From: JACVRW01 sp963835705
GTDB lineage: Bacteria; Actinomycetota; Thermoleophilia; Solirubrobacterales; Thermoleophilaceae
NCBI GenBank assembly: GCA_963835705.1
Contig: CAWIGR010000021.1
Coordinates: forward strand, 1-64,000
Reading direction: 5' to 3'
Length of the DNA: 64,000 nucleotides
How positions within the stretch are numbered: position 1 is the first letter of the stretch; each line of letters starts with the position of its first letter. Under the pieces are notes generated by a model, which had not been told where the DNA came from, did not search any database, and saw only the letters and a program-made list of their open reading frames with translations. Shown piece by piece: positions 50,374 through 58,650 of the stretch. The translations under genes were made by a program, and so were the position numbers.

Positions 50374-50874
50374 CGTTGGAGTGGAGCTAGCCGGACTCGA
50401 ACCGGCGACCCCTTGAGTGCCACTCAAGTGCTCTCCCAGCTGAGCTATAGCCCCAGAGAGTTCAAAATCGGTTGCCACATTGATGCAGGCCCGTTGGGCG
50501 TTGCGTGCGGGAGATACTCGAAGGTGGATCTCTCGACTGCCTGCAATCAGCGCGCTCGGCAGAAGATAGCAGCGGTCGAGGTCGCCGCAGTACACCGCCA
50601 CGAGGTCGATCTCGTCCTCGGAGTAGTAGCTGCGCACGTATCCGTTCGGCGAAAGCCAGGAGCTCTGCAAACTGACTCTGATGGTGCCGGCGGCCTTGTC
50701 GAGGGATGCCCACTTGCACTGAACTCGGAGGATGCGACGGCCAACTTCGAACCCGAGGTCGTACCGTCCGTGCTCGGCGACGGGCTTGAGCACAGGGATG
50801 CCAAGCCTGATCGCCGCGAGCGCGATCTCCGCTTCGGCCACAGCCCCTTTCCGGTTCGAGTCCATCACGAACAT
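50221..50874 (-). CDS. PD-(D/E)XK nuclease of the group I intron endonuclease type; frame runs through tRNA-Ala
   Basis: The nuclease body is 50462–50874: MFVMDSNRKGAVAEAEIALA, then GRYDLGFEVGRRILRVQCKW, with Glu 14, Asp 39 and Gln52-Cys-Lys54 as the catalytic set, followed by DEIDLVAVYCGDLDRCYLLP. It matches the I-Ssp6803I-like family. No stop codon occurs before the tRNA; the frame passes through it (AIAQLGEHLSGTQG is tRNA sequence read as protein) and through the Phd relic to the stop at 50221. AGGTGG precedes the ATG as ribosome-binding site and a LexA-box-like palindrome covers the start codon. The real C-terminus is uncertain. It may be a homing or restriction-type enzyme. Confidence 0.75.
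   Translation of the reverse strand: MFVMDSNRKGAVAEAEIALAAIRLGIPVLKPVAEHGRYDLGFEVGRRILRVQCKWASLDKAAGTIRVSLQSSWLSPNGYVRSYYSEDEIDLVAVYCGDLDRCYLLPSALIAGSREIHLRVSPARNAQRACINVATDFELSGAIAQLGEHLSGTQGVAGSSPASSTPTAVDVGCHQFRNHFGYYLERAAAGEEIRISRRGRPYARLVPVEPALSDLRR
50382..50454 (-). tRNA. tRNA-Ala(GGC)
   Basis: 73 nt forming a full cloverleaf: acceptor GGGGCTA/TAGCTCC with the G3·U70 pair that marks alanine tRNA, D-arm GCTC/GAGC, anticodon stem CTTGA/TCAAG with loop GTGGCAC (anticodon GGC), and T-arm GCCGG-TTCGAGT-CCGGC. Discriminator A is present; CCA is not encoded. It lies 7 bp after the last nuclease codons on the same strand and borders the accessory island. Confidence 0.97.
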
Positions 50875-50880
50875 ATGTTC
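50869..50880. promoter_or_regulatory. LexA-box-like palindrome over the nuclease start codon
   Basis: GAACATATGTTC is a perfect 12-bp palindrome that contains the nuclease ATG. It fits the Gram-positive SOS box core (GAAC-N4-GTTC, R-N-R-Y centre), and one flank has the expected G. Binding would block transcription or translation initiation. Confidence 0.5.
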
Positions 50881-51224
50881 CCACCTGATTAGGATGGAAT
50901 GCCACGGGTGGCTGGCTAGGTTCTTGTCGGTGGCGCTTCGAGGGGGTGAGCACGTGGCGATCGAGGCGCCGGTTCTGGGTTGGCTGGTGGTGCGTCTCTG
51001 TTCGATGGTGCTCGGCAGTGTGCTTGCGGTGGTTTTGACTGGCCGGGGGTGTCGCGGTGCTGGCGGTCGTGCCCGGCCCTGCTGGTGTTTCAAGCTGACA
51101 CCGAGGCGGCTCCGGGGGCGGGGGGTGCGGTCGACGAGGACTCCCAGGCCGACTGGGGGCGAGCCGGCGGCCCCCTTCGCGCCCAGCGCTGGGCACACAT
51201 GTTCGCACCGAACCCCGGACGGAC
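50881..51224. other. 344-bp region without a recognised gene
   Basis: Between the nuclease and rsfS. Both strands have open frames but with Arg/Pro-rich shadow-like translations. No tRNA, terminator or conserved protein is seen. It must hold the nuclease promoter at its low-coordinate end. Confidence 0.5.
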
Positions 51225-51587
51225 TCAGCCCACGCTGCGCGCCGGCGCCTCGCCCCAGAGCTGCTCCAGGCGGTAGTACTCGCGCGCGTCCGGCGTGAAG
51301 ATGTGCGTCACCACGTCCAGGTAGTCGAGCAGGATCCAGCGGGCCTCGCGGTCGCCCTCGGTGCGGCGCGGCAGCATTCGCTCGTCCGCGTGCTTCAGGT
51401 CCTCGTAGATCGCGTCGTGGATCGCCTTCGTCTGGCGTTCCGTGTTGCCCGAGCAGATCACGAAGAAGTCGGTGTACGACACGATCCCGCGCAGGTCGAT
51501 CACGCGGATGTCGATCGCCTTCCGGTCCGAGGCGATCGCCGCGATCCGCTCGGCGAGCTTGGCGGAGTCGGCCTGCCCGGAGCTCAT
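51225..51587 (-). CDS. rsfS: Ribosomal silencing factor RsfS
   Basis: 120 residues. AIDIRVIDLRGIVSYTDFFV, ICSGNTERQTKAIHDAI and ARWILLDYLDVVTHIF are the DUF143/RsfS core. It binds uL14 and blocks subunit joining in starvation. ATG overlaps the nadD stop (ATGA). Confidence 0.95.
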   Translation of the reverse strand: MSSGQADSAKLAERIAAIASDRKAIDIRVIDLRGIVSYTDFFVICSGNTERQTKAIHDAIYEDLKHADERMLPRRTEGDREARWILLDYLDVVTHIFTPDAREYYRLEQLWGEAPARSVG

Positions 51588-52222
51588 GCCGGCACCGGCT
51601 TCGAGGCCGAGTCAGTTTCCTTCGAGCCGGCGCCGTACAGCCCGTTGGCCCCGACGTAGTTCGCCACCTTGTCCGGCACGAGGTAGCGGATCGGCTTCCC
51701 GTCGGCCACCCGGCGGCGGATGGCGCTCGACGAGATCTGCATGATCGGCATGTCGAGGTAGCGGATCCGCTCGGCCCCCCGCAGCCTCCCGATCTTGATC
51801 CCGATCGCGTTGCGCGACCAGTTGCTGCGCTCCACCACCACAACGGTGGCGAGCGACAGCACCGTCTCGGGCTCGTGCCATGACCGCAGCGCCGCCGCCT
51901 GGTCACCCCCGAGGATCAGGAAGAGCTCGTCGCCCGGGGCCTTCTCCCGGAGGTCGCGCAAGGTGTCCGCCGTGTAGGACGGGCCCGGCCTGTCGAGCTC
52001 GGCGCGCGAGATCGCGAAGCGCGCGTCGTCGCCCGCGGCCAGCTCGACCATCTCGAGCCGCGCCTCCGCGCCCGGGTCGTCCTCGGGCTCCCGGTGCGGA
52101 GCCTCCCCGACCGGCATGAACACGACCTTCTCCAGCTCCAGCTGCACCAACGCCTCCTGGGCGCAGACCAGGTGTCCGACGTGCGGCGGGTTGAAGACGC
52201 CTCCGAGGATCCCGACGCGCAA
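51584..52222 (-). CDS. nadD: Nicotinate-nucleotide adenylyltransferase
   Basis: 212 residues. GILGGVFNPPHVGHLVCAQE holds the (H/T)xGH nucleotidyltransferase motif; LFLILGGDQAAALRSW and ISSSAIRRRVADGKPIRYLV (ISxTxxR type) complete the NadD fold. It makes deamido-NAD from nicotinate mononucleotide. It lies 6 bp after proA. Confidence 0.96.
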   Translation of the reverse strand: MRVGILGGVFNPPHVGHLVCAQEALVQLELEKVVFMPVGEAPHREPEDDPGAEARLEMVELAAGDDARFAISRAELDRPGPSYTADTLRDLREKAPGDELFLILGGDQAAALRSWHEPETVLSLATVVVVERSNWSRNAIGIKIGRLRGAERIRYLDMPIMQISSSAIRRRVADGKPIRYLVPDKVANYVGANGLYGAGSKETDSASKPVPA

Positions 52223-52228
52223 ACCGAT

Positions 52229-53500
52229 CTACTCGCGGACCTGCCCGGATCCCTCGATCACGAACTTGTAGGTGGTCAGCTCGCGCAGGGCGATCGGGCC
52301 GCGGGCATGGAGCTTCTGGGTCGAGTTGCCGATCTCGGCGCCCATCCCGAAGACGGCGCCGTCGGTGAAGCGGGTGGAGGCGTTGACGTACACGCAGGCC
52401 GCGTCCACTCCCTCGGTGAAGGCCCGCGCCGAGGTGGTGGAGCCGGTCACGATCGCCTCCGAGTGCCCCGAGCCGTAGCGGCCGATGTGGTCGATCGCCT
52501 CCTCGGCGGAGTCCACCACCTTCACGGCCAGGATCAGCGCGTGGTACTCGGTGCCCCAATCCTCCTCGGACGCATCGGCCAGCGAGTCGGCAAGCTCCCC
52601 CGCCACCGCCCGCGTGCGCCCGTCCACGCGCAGCTCCACGCCGCGCTCGCGAAGCTCGCGCAGTGCCACGGGCAGGAAGTCGGCCGCTACGTCGGCGTGC
52701 ACGAGCAGCGTCTCGGCAGCGTTGCACACCGACGGCCGCTGCACCTTCGCGTTGACGGCGATCGCCGCGGCGTCGTTCAGGTCAGCGCTCGCGTCGACGA
52801 ACACGTGGCAGTTGCCGGCGGCCGCGTACATGACGGGCACGGTCGCGTGCTCCTTGAGCGCCGCCTTCAGTCCCTCTCCCCCGCGCGGGATGATCAGGTC
52901 GACCACCCCGTCCTGCGTCGAGATCTGGCGCAGCTCGTCGCGGTCGCCGCCGGTCACGATCGAGATCGAGCCCTCCGGCAGCCCGGCGCCGGTGGCAGCC
53001 GTGGAGGACACCTGGGCCAGCACCGCGTTGGAGTGGGCCGCCGTCGAGGAGCCGCGCAGCACGATCGCGTTGCCCGACTTCAGGCAGAGCGCCGAGCAGT
53101 CGATCGTCACGTTCGGCCGCGCCTCGTAGACCACGGCCACCACCCCGAGCGGCGTGCGCACGCGGCGCACGTCCAGGCCGTTCGCGAGCCGGAAGCCCTC
53201 GATCGTCTCTCCCACCGGGTCGGGCAGCGCCGCGATCGAGCGCACGTCGCGCGCGATGCCGGCCAGCCGCACCTCGTTCAGCTGCAGGCGATCGAGGAGA
53301 CCCGCGTGGAGGCCGGCCTCGCGCCCCGCCTCCATGTCGCGCTCGTTGGCCTCGAGGATCTCGTCCGTGCGCTGCTCGAGCGCGTCCGCCATCGCGTGGA
53401 GCGCGGCGTTCTTCGTCTCCGTGTCGAGCCGGGCGAGCGTGCGCGAGGCGCGCTTGGCGCCCGCGCAGATCTCGGCGACCGACTGGGCGGTGGTGGCCAT
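52229..53500 (-). CDS. proA: Glutamate-5-semialdehyde dehydrogenase (gamma-glutamyl phosphate reductase)
   Basis: 423 residues. YEARPNVTIDCSALCLKSGN and the catalytic Cys in QRPSVCNAAETLLVH identify ProA; the tail has FTDGAVFGMGAEIGNSTQKL and ARGPIALRELTTYKF. It reduces glutamyl phosphate in proline synthesis. ATG at 53500 is chosen; the frame extends upstream into the MATE gene without a protein-like sequence. Confidence 0.96.
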   Translation of the reverse strand: MATTAQSVAEICAGAKRASRTLARLDTETKNAALHAMADALEQRTDEILEANERDMEAGREAGLHAGLLDRLQLNEVRLAGIARDVRSIAALPDPVGETIEGFRLANGLDVRRVRTPLGVVAVVYEARPNVTIDCSALCLKSGNAIVLRGSSTAAHSNAVLAQVSSTAATGAGLPEGSISIVTGGDRDELRQISTQDGVVDLIIPRGGEGLKAALKEHATVPVMYAAAGNCHVFVDASADLNDAAAIAVNAKVQRPSVCNAAETLLVHADVAADFLPVALRELRERGVELRVDGRTRAVAGELADSLADASEEDWGTEYHALILAVKVVDSAEEAIDHIGRYGSGHSEAIVTGSTTSARAFTEGVDAACVYVNASTRFTDGAVFGMGAEIGNSTQKLHARGPIALRELTTYKFVIEGSGQVRE

Positions 53501-53532
53501 CGGGGCAAGGGTACCGGGCGCGGCCGAGGCGA

Positions 53533-54849
53533 CTATGCAGGCGCCCGCTGCGCGCCGACGATCGCCCAGCGCCGTCCCCTGAAGCGCCAGCCGCAGGTGG
53601 CGAGCCGGACGGCGATCAGGCCCAGCAGCCCGGCCCAGACCCCCACGATGCCGAGCCCGAGCGCGAGCGAGCCGAGCGCCACCGGCACGTAGACGCCGAA
53701 CGACGCGGCCAGCATGCCCCACATCAGGAAGCGCGTGTCGCCCGCGCCGATCAGGATGCCGTCGAGCGCGAACACGGCGCCGTTCGCCGGCTGCATCAGG
53801 GCGAACAGCGGCCAGATCTTCTTGGCCTCCTCGATCACGGCCGGGTCGGAGGTGAAGGCCCGCGGCAGGATGTCGATCAGCGCGAGCATCACGAGCCCGA
53901 ACAGCGCGCCGGCCGCCACCGCCCACTCGATCATGCGCCGCGCGGCGCGGTAGGCGTCGTCCGCCTCGCCCGCGCCGAGCGAGCGGCCGACGATCACCTG
54001 CCCGGCGATGGCGATCGCGTCGAGCACCAGCGCGAGGAAGACGAACAGCTGGAAGGCGATCTGGTGCGCTCCGAGCGCGTGCTCCCCCACGCGCGCCAGC
54101 ACGGCGCTCGCCACCAGGAAGGACCCGTAAAGCGCCGCGGTGCGCACGAAGATCTCGCTGCCGATGCGGGTGAGCGGGCGCATCGCCGCGAGTGAAGGCC
54201 GCCGCGACGTGGCGGGCCGCCGCAGCAGGACCGTGACGAACGCGGCGCCCATCCCGGCCTGCGCCACGACGGTGGCCCAGGCGGAGCCGGCGAGGCCCCA
54301 GCCGAACGCGTAGATGAAGACGACGTTCAGCACGACGTTGACGACGTTGGCCACGACCACGATCACGAGCGGGGTGCGCAGGTCGGACACCCCGCGGAGG
54401 AAGCCCTGACCGGCCAGGGCGATCAGCGCGAAGGGCAGGCCGAGCGACCCGATGCGCAGGTACATCACGGCGAGGTCGCCGGTCCTTCCCTCGCCGCCCA
54501 TCAGGTCCACGAGCGGCACGGCAAGCCCCGCCAACAGCGCCGTCAAGGCGAACCCCAGCCCGCTCGCCAGCCACAGCGCCTGCGCCGCCAGCCGCCCCGC
54601 CTGGTCGTGCTCGGCGGCGCCGGACAGGCGCGCCACCTGCGCCGTGGTGCCGTAGGTCAGGAAGTTGAAGAGGGTGAAGGCGCCGACGATCAGCGTGCCG
54701 GCGATCGCCAGCGCGGCCAGCTCCTCGGTCCCGAGGTGCCCGACCATGGCGGTGTCGACCAGGAGGTAGAGCGGCTCGGCCGCGAGCGCGCCGAGCGCCG
54801 GCAGCGCGAGCTTGAGGATCTCCTTGTCGTAGGGGGAGCGAAGCCTCAT
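53533..54849 (-). CDS. MATE-family efflux transporter
   Basis: 438 residues with twelve membrane helices in two homologous halves. LALPALGALAAEPLYLLVDT, AMVGHLGTEELAALAIAG and GQGFLRGVSDLRTPL are MATE (DinF-like branch) signatures. It exports organic cations in exchange for sodium or protons. ATG overlaps the proB stop by 4 bp, so an exporter is inserted between proB and proA. Confidence 0.92.
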   Translation of the reverse strand: MRLRSPYDKEILKLALPALGALAAEPLYLLVDTAMVGHLGTEELAALAIAGTLIVGAFTLFNFLTYGTTAQVARLSGAAEHDQAGRLAAQALWLASGLGFALTALLAGLAVPLVDLMGGEGRTGDLAVMYLRIGSLGLPFALIALAGQGFLRGVSDLRTPLVIVVVANVVNVVLNVVFIYAFGWGLAGSAWATVVAQAGMGAAFVTVLLRRPATSRRPSLAAMRPLTRIGSEIFVRTAALYGSFLVASAVLARVGEHALGAHQIAFQLFVFLALVLDAIAIAGQVIVGRSLGAGEADDAYRAARRMIEWAVAAGALFGLVMLALIDILPRAFTSDPAVIEEAKKIWPLFALMQPANGAVFALDGILIGAGDTRFLMWGMLAASFGVYVPVALGSLALGLGIVGVWAGLLGLIAVRLATCGWRFRGRRWAIVGAQRAPA

Positions 54850-55937
54850 TCGAGTACGAAGTAGTCCCGGTGAACGGCCTCCTCGGTCGCCCTGGGGAGC
54901 AGCTCCCGCACCTGGTCCGTCTTCAGGCCCATCACCCGGCGCAGCTCCTCCGCCGAGTAGCCGGCGATGCCCTTGCCCACCGGGCGGCCCTCGCACCGGA
55001 CCTCCACCGCGTCGCCCGCCTCGAACGTCCCCTCTACCTCGACCACGCCCACCGGCAGCAGGCTCGTGCCGCGCTCGCGCAGGGCGCGCTCGGCGCCGGC
55101 GTCCACAGTCAGCCGCCCCCGGGACGGCTTGGCATAGCGCAGCCAGAGCTTGAAGCTCGACACCCGCCCGCGCTGTGGCAGGAAGAGCGTGCCGGCCGGC
55201 TCCCCGGCGAGGGCCCGCTCCGCCTCCCCGAATTCCACGCCGCTCGCGATCGCCACCTGGATGCCCGCGGCCGTGGCCATCTCGGCCGCCACCACCTTCG
55301 AGCGCATGCCGCCGGAGCCGAGCGGCGAGCTGGACAGGCCGATCTCGTACTCGTCGAGCTCGTCGACGTCGCGCACCTCCTCCACCAGCCGCGCCCCGGG
55401 GTCGGAACGCGGGTCGGCCGTGTAGAGGCCGCCGGTGTCGGTGAGCAGCACGAGCCGGTCCGCGCCGATCAGGATCGCTACCTGGGCGGCCAGGAAGTCG
55501 TTGTCGCCGAACGAGATCTCGTCGGTGGTCGTGGTGTCGTTCTCGTTGATCACCGGGACCACACGCCAGTCGAGCAGCTTGCGCAACGTGTGGCGGGCGT
55601 TCAGGTAGTGGGTGCGGGCCGACATGTCGAAGAACGTGAGCAGCACCTGTGCCGACCTCACCCCGCGCGCCTGGAGCAGCTCGTCGTAGTGGCGGTAGAG
55701 CTTGCCCTGCCCCACCGCCGAGGCGGCCTGCAGCTCCTCCATGGCCCTCGGCCGCACGGAGAGCTCCATCAGGCGCATGCCGCGCGCGATCGCCCCCGAG
55801 GTGACCACGATCACCTCGTCACCGGCGGCGTAGCGGGCCGCGACCGCGTCGCAGAGAGCCTCCAGCAGCGCCGTGCGGACCTCGCCGGCGTCATCCGCGA
55901 CCACGCTGGAGCCGAGCTTGACGACCACGGTGGCCAA
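54846..55937 (-). CDS. proB: Glutamate 5-kinase
   Basis: 363 residues. The amino-acid-kinase domain (VVVKLGSSVVADDAGEVRTA; VIVVTSGAIARGMRLM; PVINENDTTTTDEISFGDND; GGMRSKVVAAEMATAAGIQV) is followed by a C-terminal PUA domain (GRLTVDAGAERALRERGTSL). It makes glutamyl phosphate for ProA. The start is TTG at 55937, with GGAGG upstream; GTG three codons in is an alternative. Confidence 0.95.
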   Translation of the reverse strand: MATVVVKLGSSVVADDAGEVRTALLEALCDAVAARYAAGDEVIVVTSGAIARGMRLMELSVRPRAMEELQAASAVGQGKLYRHYDELLQARGVRSAQVLLTFFDMSARTHYLNARHTLRKLLDWRVVPVINENDTTTTDEISFGDNDFLAAQVAILIGADRLVLLTDTGGLYTADPRSDPGARLVEEVRDVDELDEYEIGLSSSPLGSGGMRSKVVAAEMATAAGIQVAIASGVEFGEAERALAGEPAGTLFLPQRGRVSSFKLWLRYAKPSRGRLTVDAGAERALRERGTSLLPVGVVEVEGTFEAGDAVEVRCEGRPVGKGIAGYSAEELRRVMGLKTDQVRELLPRATEEAVHRDYFVLE

Positions 55938-55940
55938 GGC

Positions 55941-56333
55941 CTAACCCTCCGCCCCCTGGGTCAACTTCCATCTCCCGTCCTCCCGCTCGAGCCGGAAGAG
56001 GAGGGGTGCCTGCACGCCACCGGTGTCGATCACCGCCCGCACGGTCGCCTCGTCGCCGTCCACCTTCGGCTTGCCGAGCGAGATCAGCTTCAAGCGCAGG
56101 CCCGCGGTCGCCTCGAGCTGCTGGCGGCAGGCCTCGTCCGCCCGGTCGCCGGTGGCGAGGGTCGACTTCCTCAGGTACTCCTGCGTGACCAGCTCGCCGC
56201 AAAGGGTCTCGCCGTCGCGCTCGTTGGTCGCCTCGACGAAGTCGCGCACCACCTGCCTCACCTCGTCCGGGTCGTCGTCCCCGCCGCCGCAGCCGGCGAG
56301 CGCGAGCAGCAGGAACGGCAGGACGCGGGCCAC
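55941..56333 (-). CDS. Putative lipoprotein of unknown function
   Basis: 130 residues from GTG 56333. The N-terminus VARVLPFLLLALAGCGGG is a signal peptide with lipobox LAGC. The mature part (VVRDFVEATNERDGETLCGE; RLEREDGRWKLTQG) has the look of an NTF2/DUF4878-like fold often found on actinobacterial lipoproteins. It lies between obg and proB, 16 bp after obg. Confidence 0.78.
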   Translation of the reverse strand: MARVLPFLLLALAGCGGGDDDPDEVRQVVRDFVEATNERDGETLCGELVTQEYLRKSTLATGDRADEACRQQLEATAGLRLKLISLGKPKVDGDEATVRAVIDTGGVQAPLLFRLEREDGRWKLTQGAEG

Positions 56334-56349
56334 GCCCCGGGATTCTGCC

Positions 56350-57639
56350 TCAACCAAAGGGAGCGCCGGGGTCGAGCTCGAACACGACCCCCGCGATCTC
56401 CACGTCGTCGCCCGGCTCGAAGCCGGCCGCCTCGAGCGCCTTGATCGCCCCCAGCGCCCGCAGCCGCTCCTCCACGTACCGGAGCGCCTCCTCGTTCCCC
56501 ACGTCGTGGCGGGCGATCAGGCGGTCGACCCGGCCGCCCTCGATCCGGAACGCGCCCGGACCGAGCTTCTCGACCCGCAGGACGTCGCCCTCCCCGGGGC
56601 GGTACACGCGGTGGGTGGCGGGCAGCGTGCCGGCCTCCGGCTCCGGCTCGGCCCCGGGCACGTGCTCGAAGACCGCGTCGCGCAGCCGGTCGAGCCCCTC
56701 GCCCGTGGCCGCTGAGGTGGCGAAGACCGGCACGCCCAGCCGTCCCTCCCACTCCGCCACGGCCGCCTCGGCCTGCTCGGGCGGGACCAGGTCGCGCTTC
56801 GACAGGCAGAGGATGCGCGGCAGGCCGGCCAGGCCGTGTCCGTGCTCGCGCAGCTCGGCCTCGACGGTGGCGTGGTTCTCAAGCGGGTCGGAGCCGTCGA
56901 GCGGGGCGAGGTCGAGCACGTGCACGAGGAGCCGGCAGCGCTCCACGTGGGCGAGGAACTCGTGGCCGAGGCCGGCGCCGGCGCTCGCGCCCTCGATCAG
57001 GCCGGGGATGTCGGCGAGCACGAGCTGGCGGTCGTCGCGCTCCATCGTGCCCAACACCGGCTCGATCGTGGTGAACGGGTAGTCGGCCACCTTGGGGCGA
57101 GCGCGCGTGAGCCGGGCGAGCAGCGAGGACTTGCCGGCGTTCGGCAGGCCCACCAGGCCGGCGTCTGCAAGCAGCCTGAGGGCGAGCGTAAGACGGCGCT
57201 CCTGGCCCGGCAGCCCGCTCTCGGCGAAGCGCGGCGCCTGGCGCGTGGCGGTGGCGAAGTGCTTGTTGCCGCGTCCGCCGCCGCCGCCTCGCGCCACCAC
57301 GGCCCGCTGGCCGCCTTGGGTGAGGTCCCAGCGGTCGCCGTGGTCGGGATCCTCGATGGTGGTGCCGGGCGGCACGCGCACCTCGAGTGGCTCGGGCGTG
57401 GCGCCGTGCTTGTTCGCGCCCTGGCCGTGGCCGCCCCGCTTGGCCTTGAAACGTGCCCCGCGGCGGAACGAGGAGAGGTCGCGCAGCGAGGGGTCGCAGA
57501 CCAGGATCACATCGCCGCCGCGGCCGCCGTCGCCGCCGTCCGGCCCGCCCTTGGGCACGTGCGCCTCGCGACGGAAGGAGACGATTCCGTTGCCCCCGCC
57601 CCCGCCGCGCACGTGGATCGTGGCGCGGTCGTGGAACAC
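56350..57639 (-). CDS. obg: GTPase Obg (CgtA)
   Basis: 429 residues. The glycine-rich Obg fold (ATIHVRGGGGGNGIVSFRRE; GGRGGDVILV; GGGGGRGNKHFATATRQAPR), GTPase motifs GLPNAGKSSLLARLTRARPK and DIPGLIEGASAGAGLGHEFL, and a C-terminal OCT domain are complete. It is a 50S maturation and stress GTPase. Order obg–(lipoprotein)–proB–proA–nadD–rsfS is conserved apart from insertions. Confidence 0.96.
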   Translation of the reverse strand: MFHDRATIHVRGGGGGNGIVSFRREAHVPKGGPDGGDGGRGGDVILVCDPSLRDLSSFRRGARFKAKRGGHGQGANKHGATPEPLEVRVPPGTTIEDPDHGDRWDLTQGGQRAVVARGGGGGRGNKHFATATRQAPRFAESGLPGQERRLTLALRLLADAGLVGLPNAGKSSLLARLTRARPKVADYPFTTIEPVLGTMERDDRQLVLADIPGLIEGASAGAGLGHEFLAHVERCRLLVHVLDLAPLDGSDPLENHATVEAELREHGHGLAGLPRILCLSKRDLVPPEQAEAAVAEWEGRLGVPVFATSAATGEGLDRLRDAVFEHVPGAEPEPEAGTLPATHRVYRPGEGDVLRVEKLGPGAFRIEGGRVDRLIARHDVGNEEALRYVEERLRALGAIKALEAAGFEPGDDVEIAGVVFELDPGAPFG

Positions 57640-57641
57640 GG

Positions 57642-58604
57642 TCAGGCGAGCCCGGGTGCCGCGTCCCCGCCCGGAGCGGGCGGCTGCGCGGGGGTCACGT
57701 CCTGCCGGCCCGACAGCGTCATCCGGGTGACCAGCTCGCGGTCGTCGGGGAACAGGCCCGCCTCGGGCAGGCGGCGCAGGAGCTCGCGCCAGCCGTCGCC
57801 CTGGGCGTAGGCCAGCTCCAGCATCGGGCGGGCGTCCTGCTCGCGCCCGCTCGCCGCCAGCGCCACGCCGTGCCAGAACGCCAGCTCGGCGCTGTCCGGC
57901 TGCTCCGTGTGGGCTGCCGCGTACTCCGCCAGCGCCGCCTCCACGTCGCCCGCCGCGGCCAGCTCGTCGCCGAGGTCGACCCGCTCGTAGGCACGGCTCA
58001 GGCCGAGCAGGCGGCGCAGCTCGCCCACCGGGTCCGCGTGGTCGTCCACGCGCAGGTCGAAGAGGCGGTCCTCGGTGGGCCGCCCACGCGCGCGCGGCGC
58101 CACCACCACGAGGGCGGCGGACTGGCGCCCGCGCAGGTCGCCGCCCTCGCGCTCGGCGGCCTCCAGCGCCTCGAGCAGGCGCTCGGCGAGATCGCCCGTG
58201 GCGGCGCGGAAGGCCGCCACCATCGCGTCCGGGACCGTAGCCCGCTCCATGATGTTGGCCTGGGCGGACACGCCGTCGGCCACGCGGTGGCCCGCCTCCC
58301 GGATGCAGCGCGCGCCGGTGTGCGCCGCCACCCGCCCGTGCCGGTCGACGAACGCGACCTGTCGCACGCGCTCGTGCCGGTCGTCCGCCAGCACGCGGTG
58401 GAGCGCCTCGGGCGCGGAGGCCCCTTCGCGCATCAGCTCGAGCCCGCGCGGGCCGTAGGCGGGCTCGGCGACCGACTGCGTGGCGATCGCCCCCACCCCC
58501 GCCTCGGCCCAGCTCACTAACGAGCCGACGCCGAAATAGTGCGACTGGACGGCGACTCCGAGCTCACCGCTGCGGTCGTCACGCGCGACGATCGAATAGG
58601 TCAC
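57642..58604 (-). CDS. DUF1028 family protein with TPR-like C-terminus
   Basis: 320 residues from GTG 58604. The DUF1028 domain is clear: TYSIVARDDRSGELGVAVQS, GVGAIATQSVAEPAYGPRGL and GHRVADGVSAQANIM. It belongs to the Ntn-hydrolase-like superfamily; function is unproven. The C-terminal third (ELAAAGDVEAALAEYAAAHT) has tandem TPR-like helices. The start codon and its TACGAT promoter lie in one copy of the 33-bp repeat. Confidence 0.88.
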   Translation of the reverse strand: MTYSIVARDDRSGELGVAVQSHYFGVGSLVSWAEAGVGAIATQSVAEPAYGPRGLELMREGASAPEALHRVLADDRHERVRQVAFVDRHGRVAAHTGARCIREAGHRVADGVSAQANIMERATVPDAMVAAFRAATGDLAERLLEALEAAEREGGDLRGRQSAALVVVAPRARGRPTEDRLFDLRVDDHADPVGELRRLLGLSRAYERVDLGDELAAAGDVEAALAEYAAAHTEQPDSAELAFWHGVALAASGREQDARPMLELAYAQGDGWRELLRRLPEAGLFPDDRELVTRMTLSGRQDVTPAQPPAPGGDAAPGLA

Positions 58605-58626
58605 GGCCGCGATCGTAGCCGCAGGA
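58594..58626. repeat. 33-bp direct repeat, copy 1
   Basis: Matches 60479–60511 at 31 of 33 positions, including an uninterrupted 23-bp block (58599–58621). It includes the GTG start and first codons of the DUF1028 gene. It lies just outside the secreted-protein gene. Confidence 0.85.
58612..58617 (-). promoter_or_regulatory. Predicted -10 hexamer of the DUF1028 gene (leaderless)
   Basis: TACGAT on the minus strand, 7 nt before GTG 58604, inside repeat copy 1. Confidence 0.5.
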
Positions 58627-58650
58627 GGGTGACCTCCGTCCGCCACCGCC

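Noticed and set aside
50382..50454. Protein sequence AIAQLGEHLSGTQG… as a genuine nuclease C-terminus
   Set aside because: It is the tRNA-Ala gene read as codons, a well-known artefact; the frame is reported but the peptide is not treated as a domain.
50732..51298. A 188-codon plus-strand frame beside the nuclease
   Set aside because: Its translation is Arg/Pro/Ser-rich and shadows the nuclease and rsfS genes; no start signal or domain.
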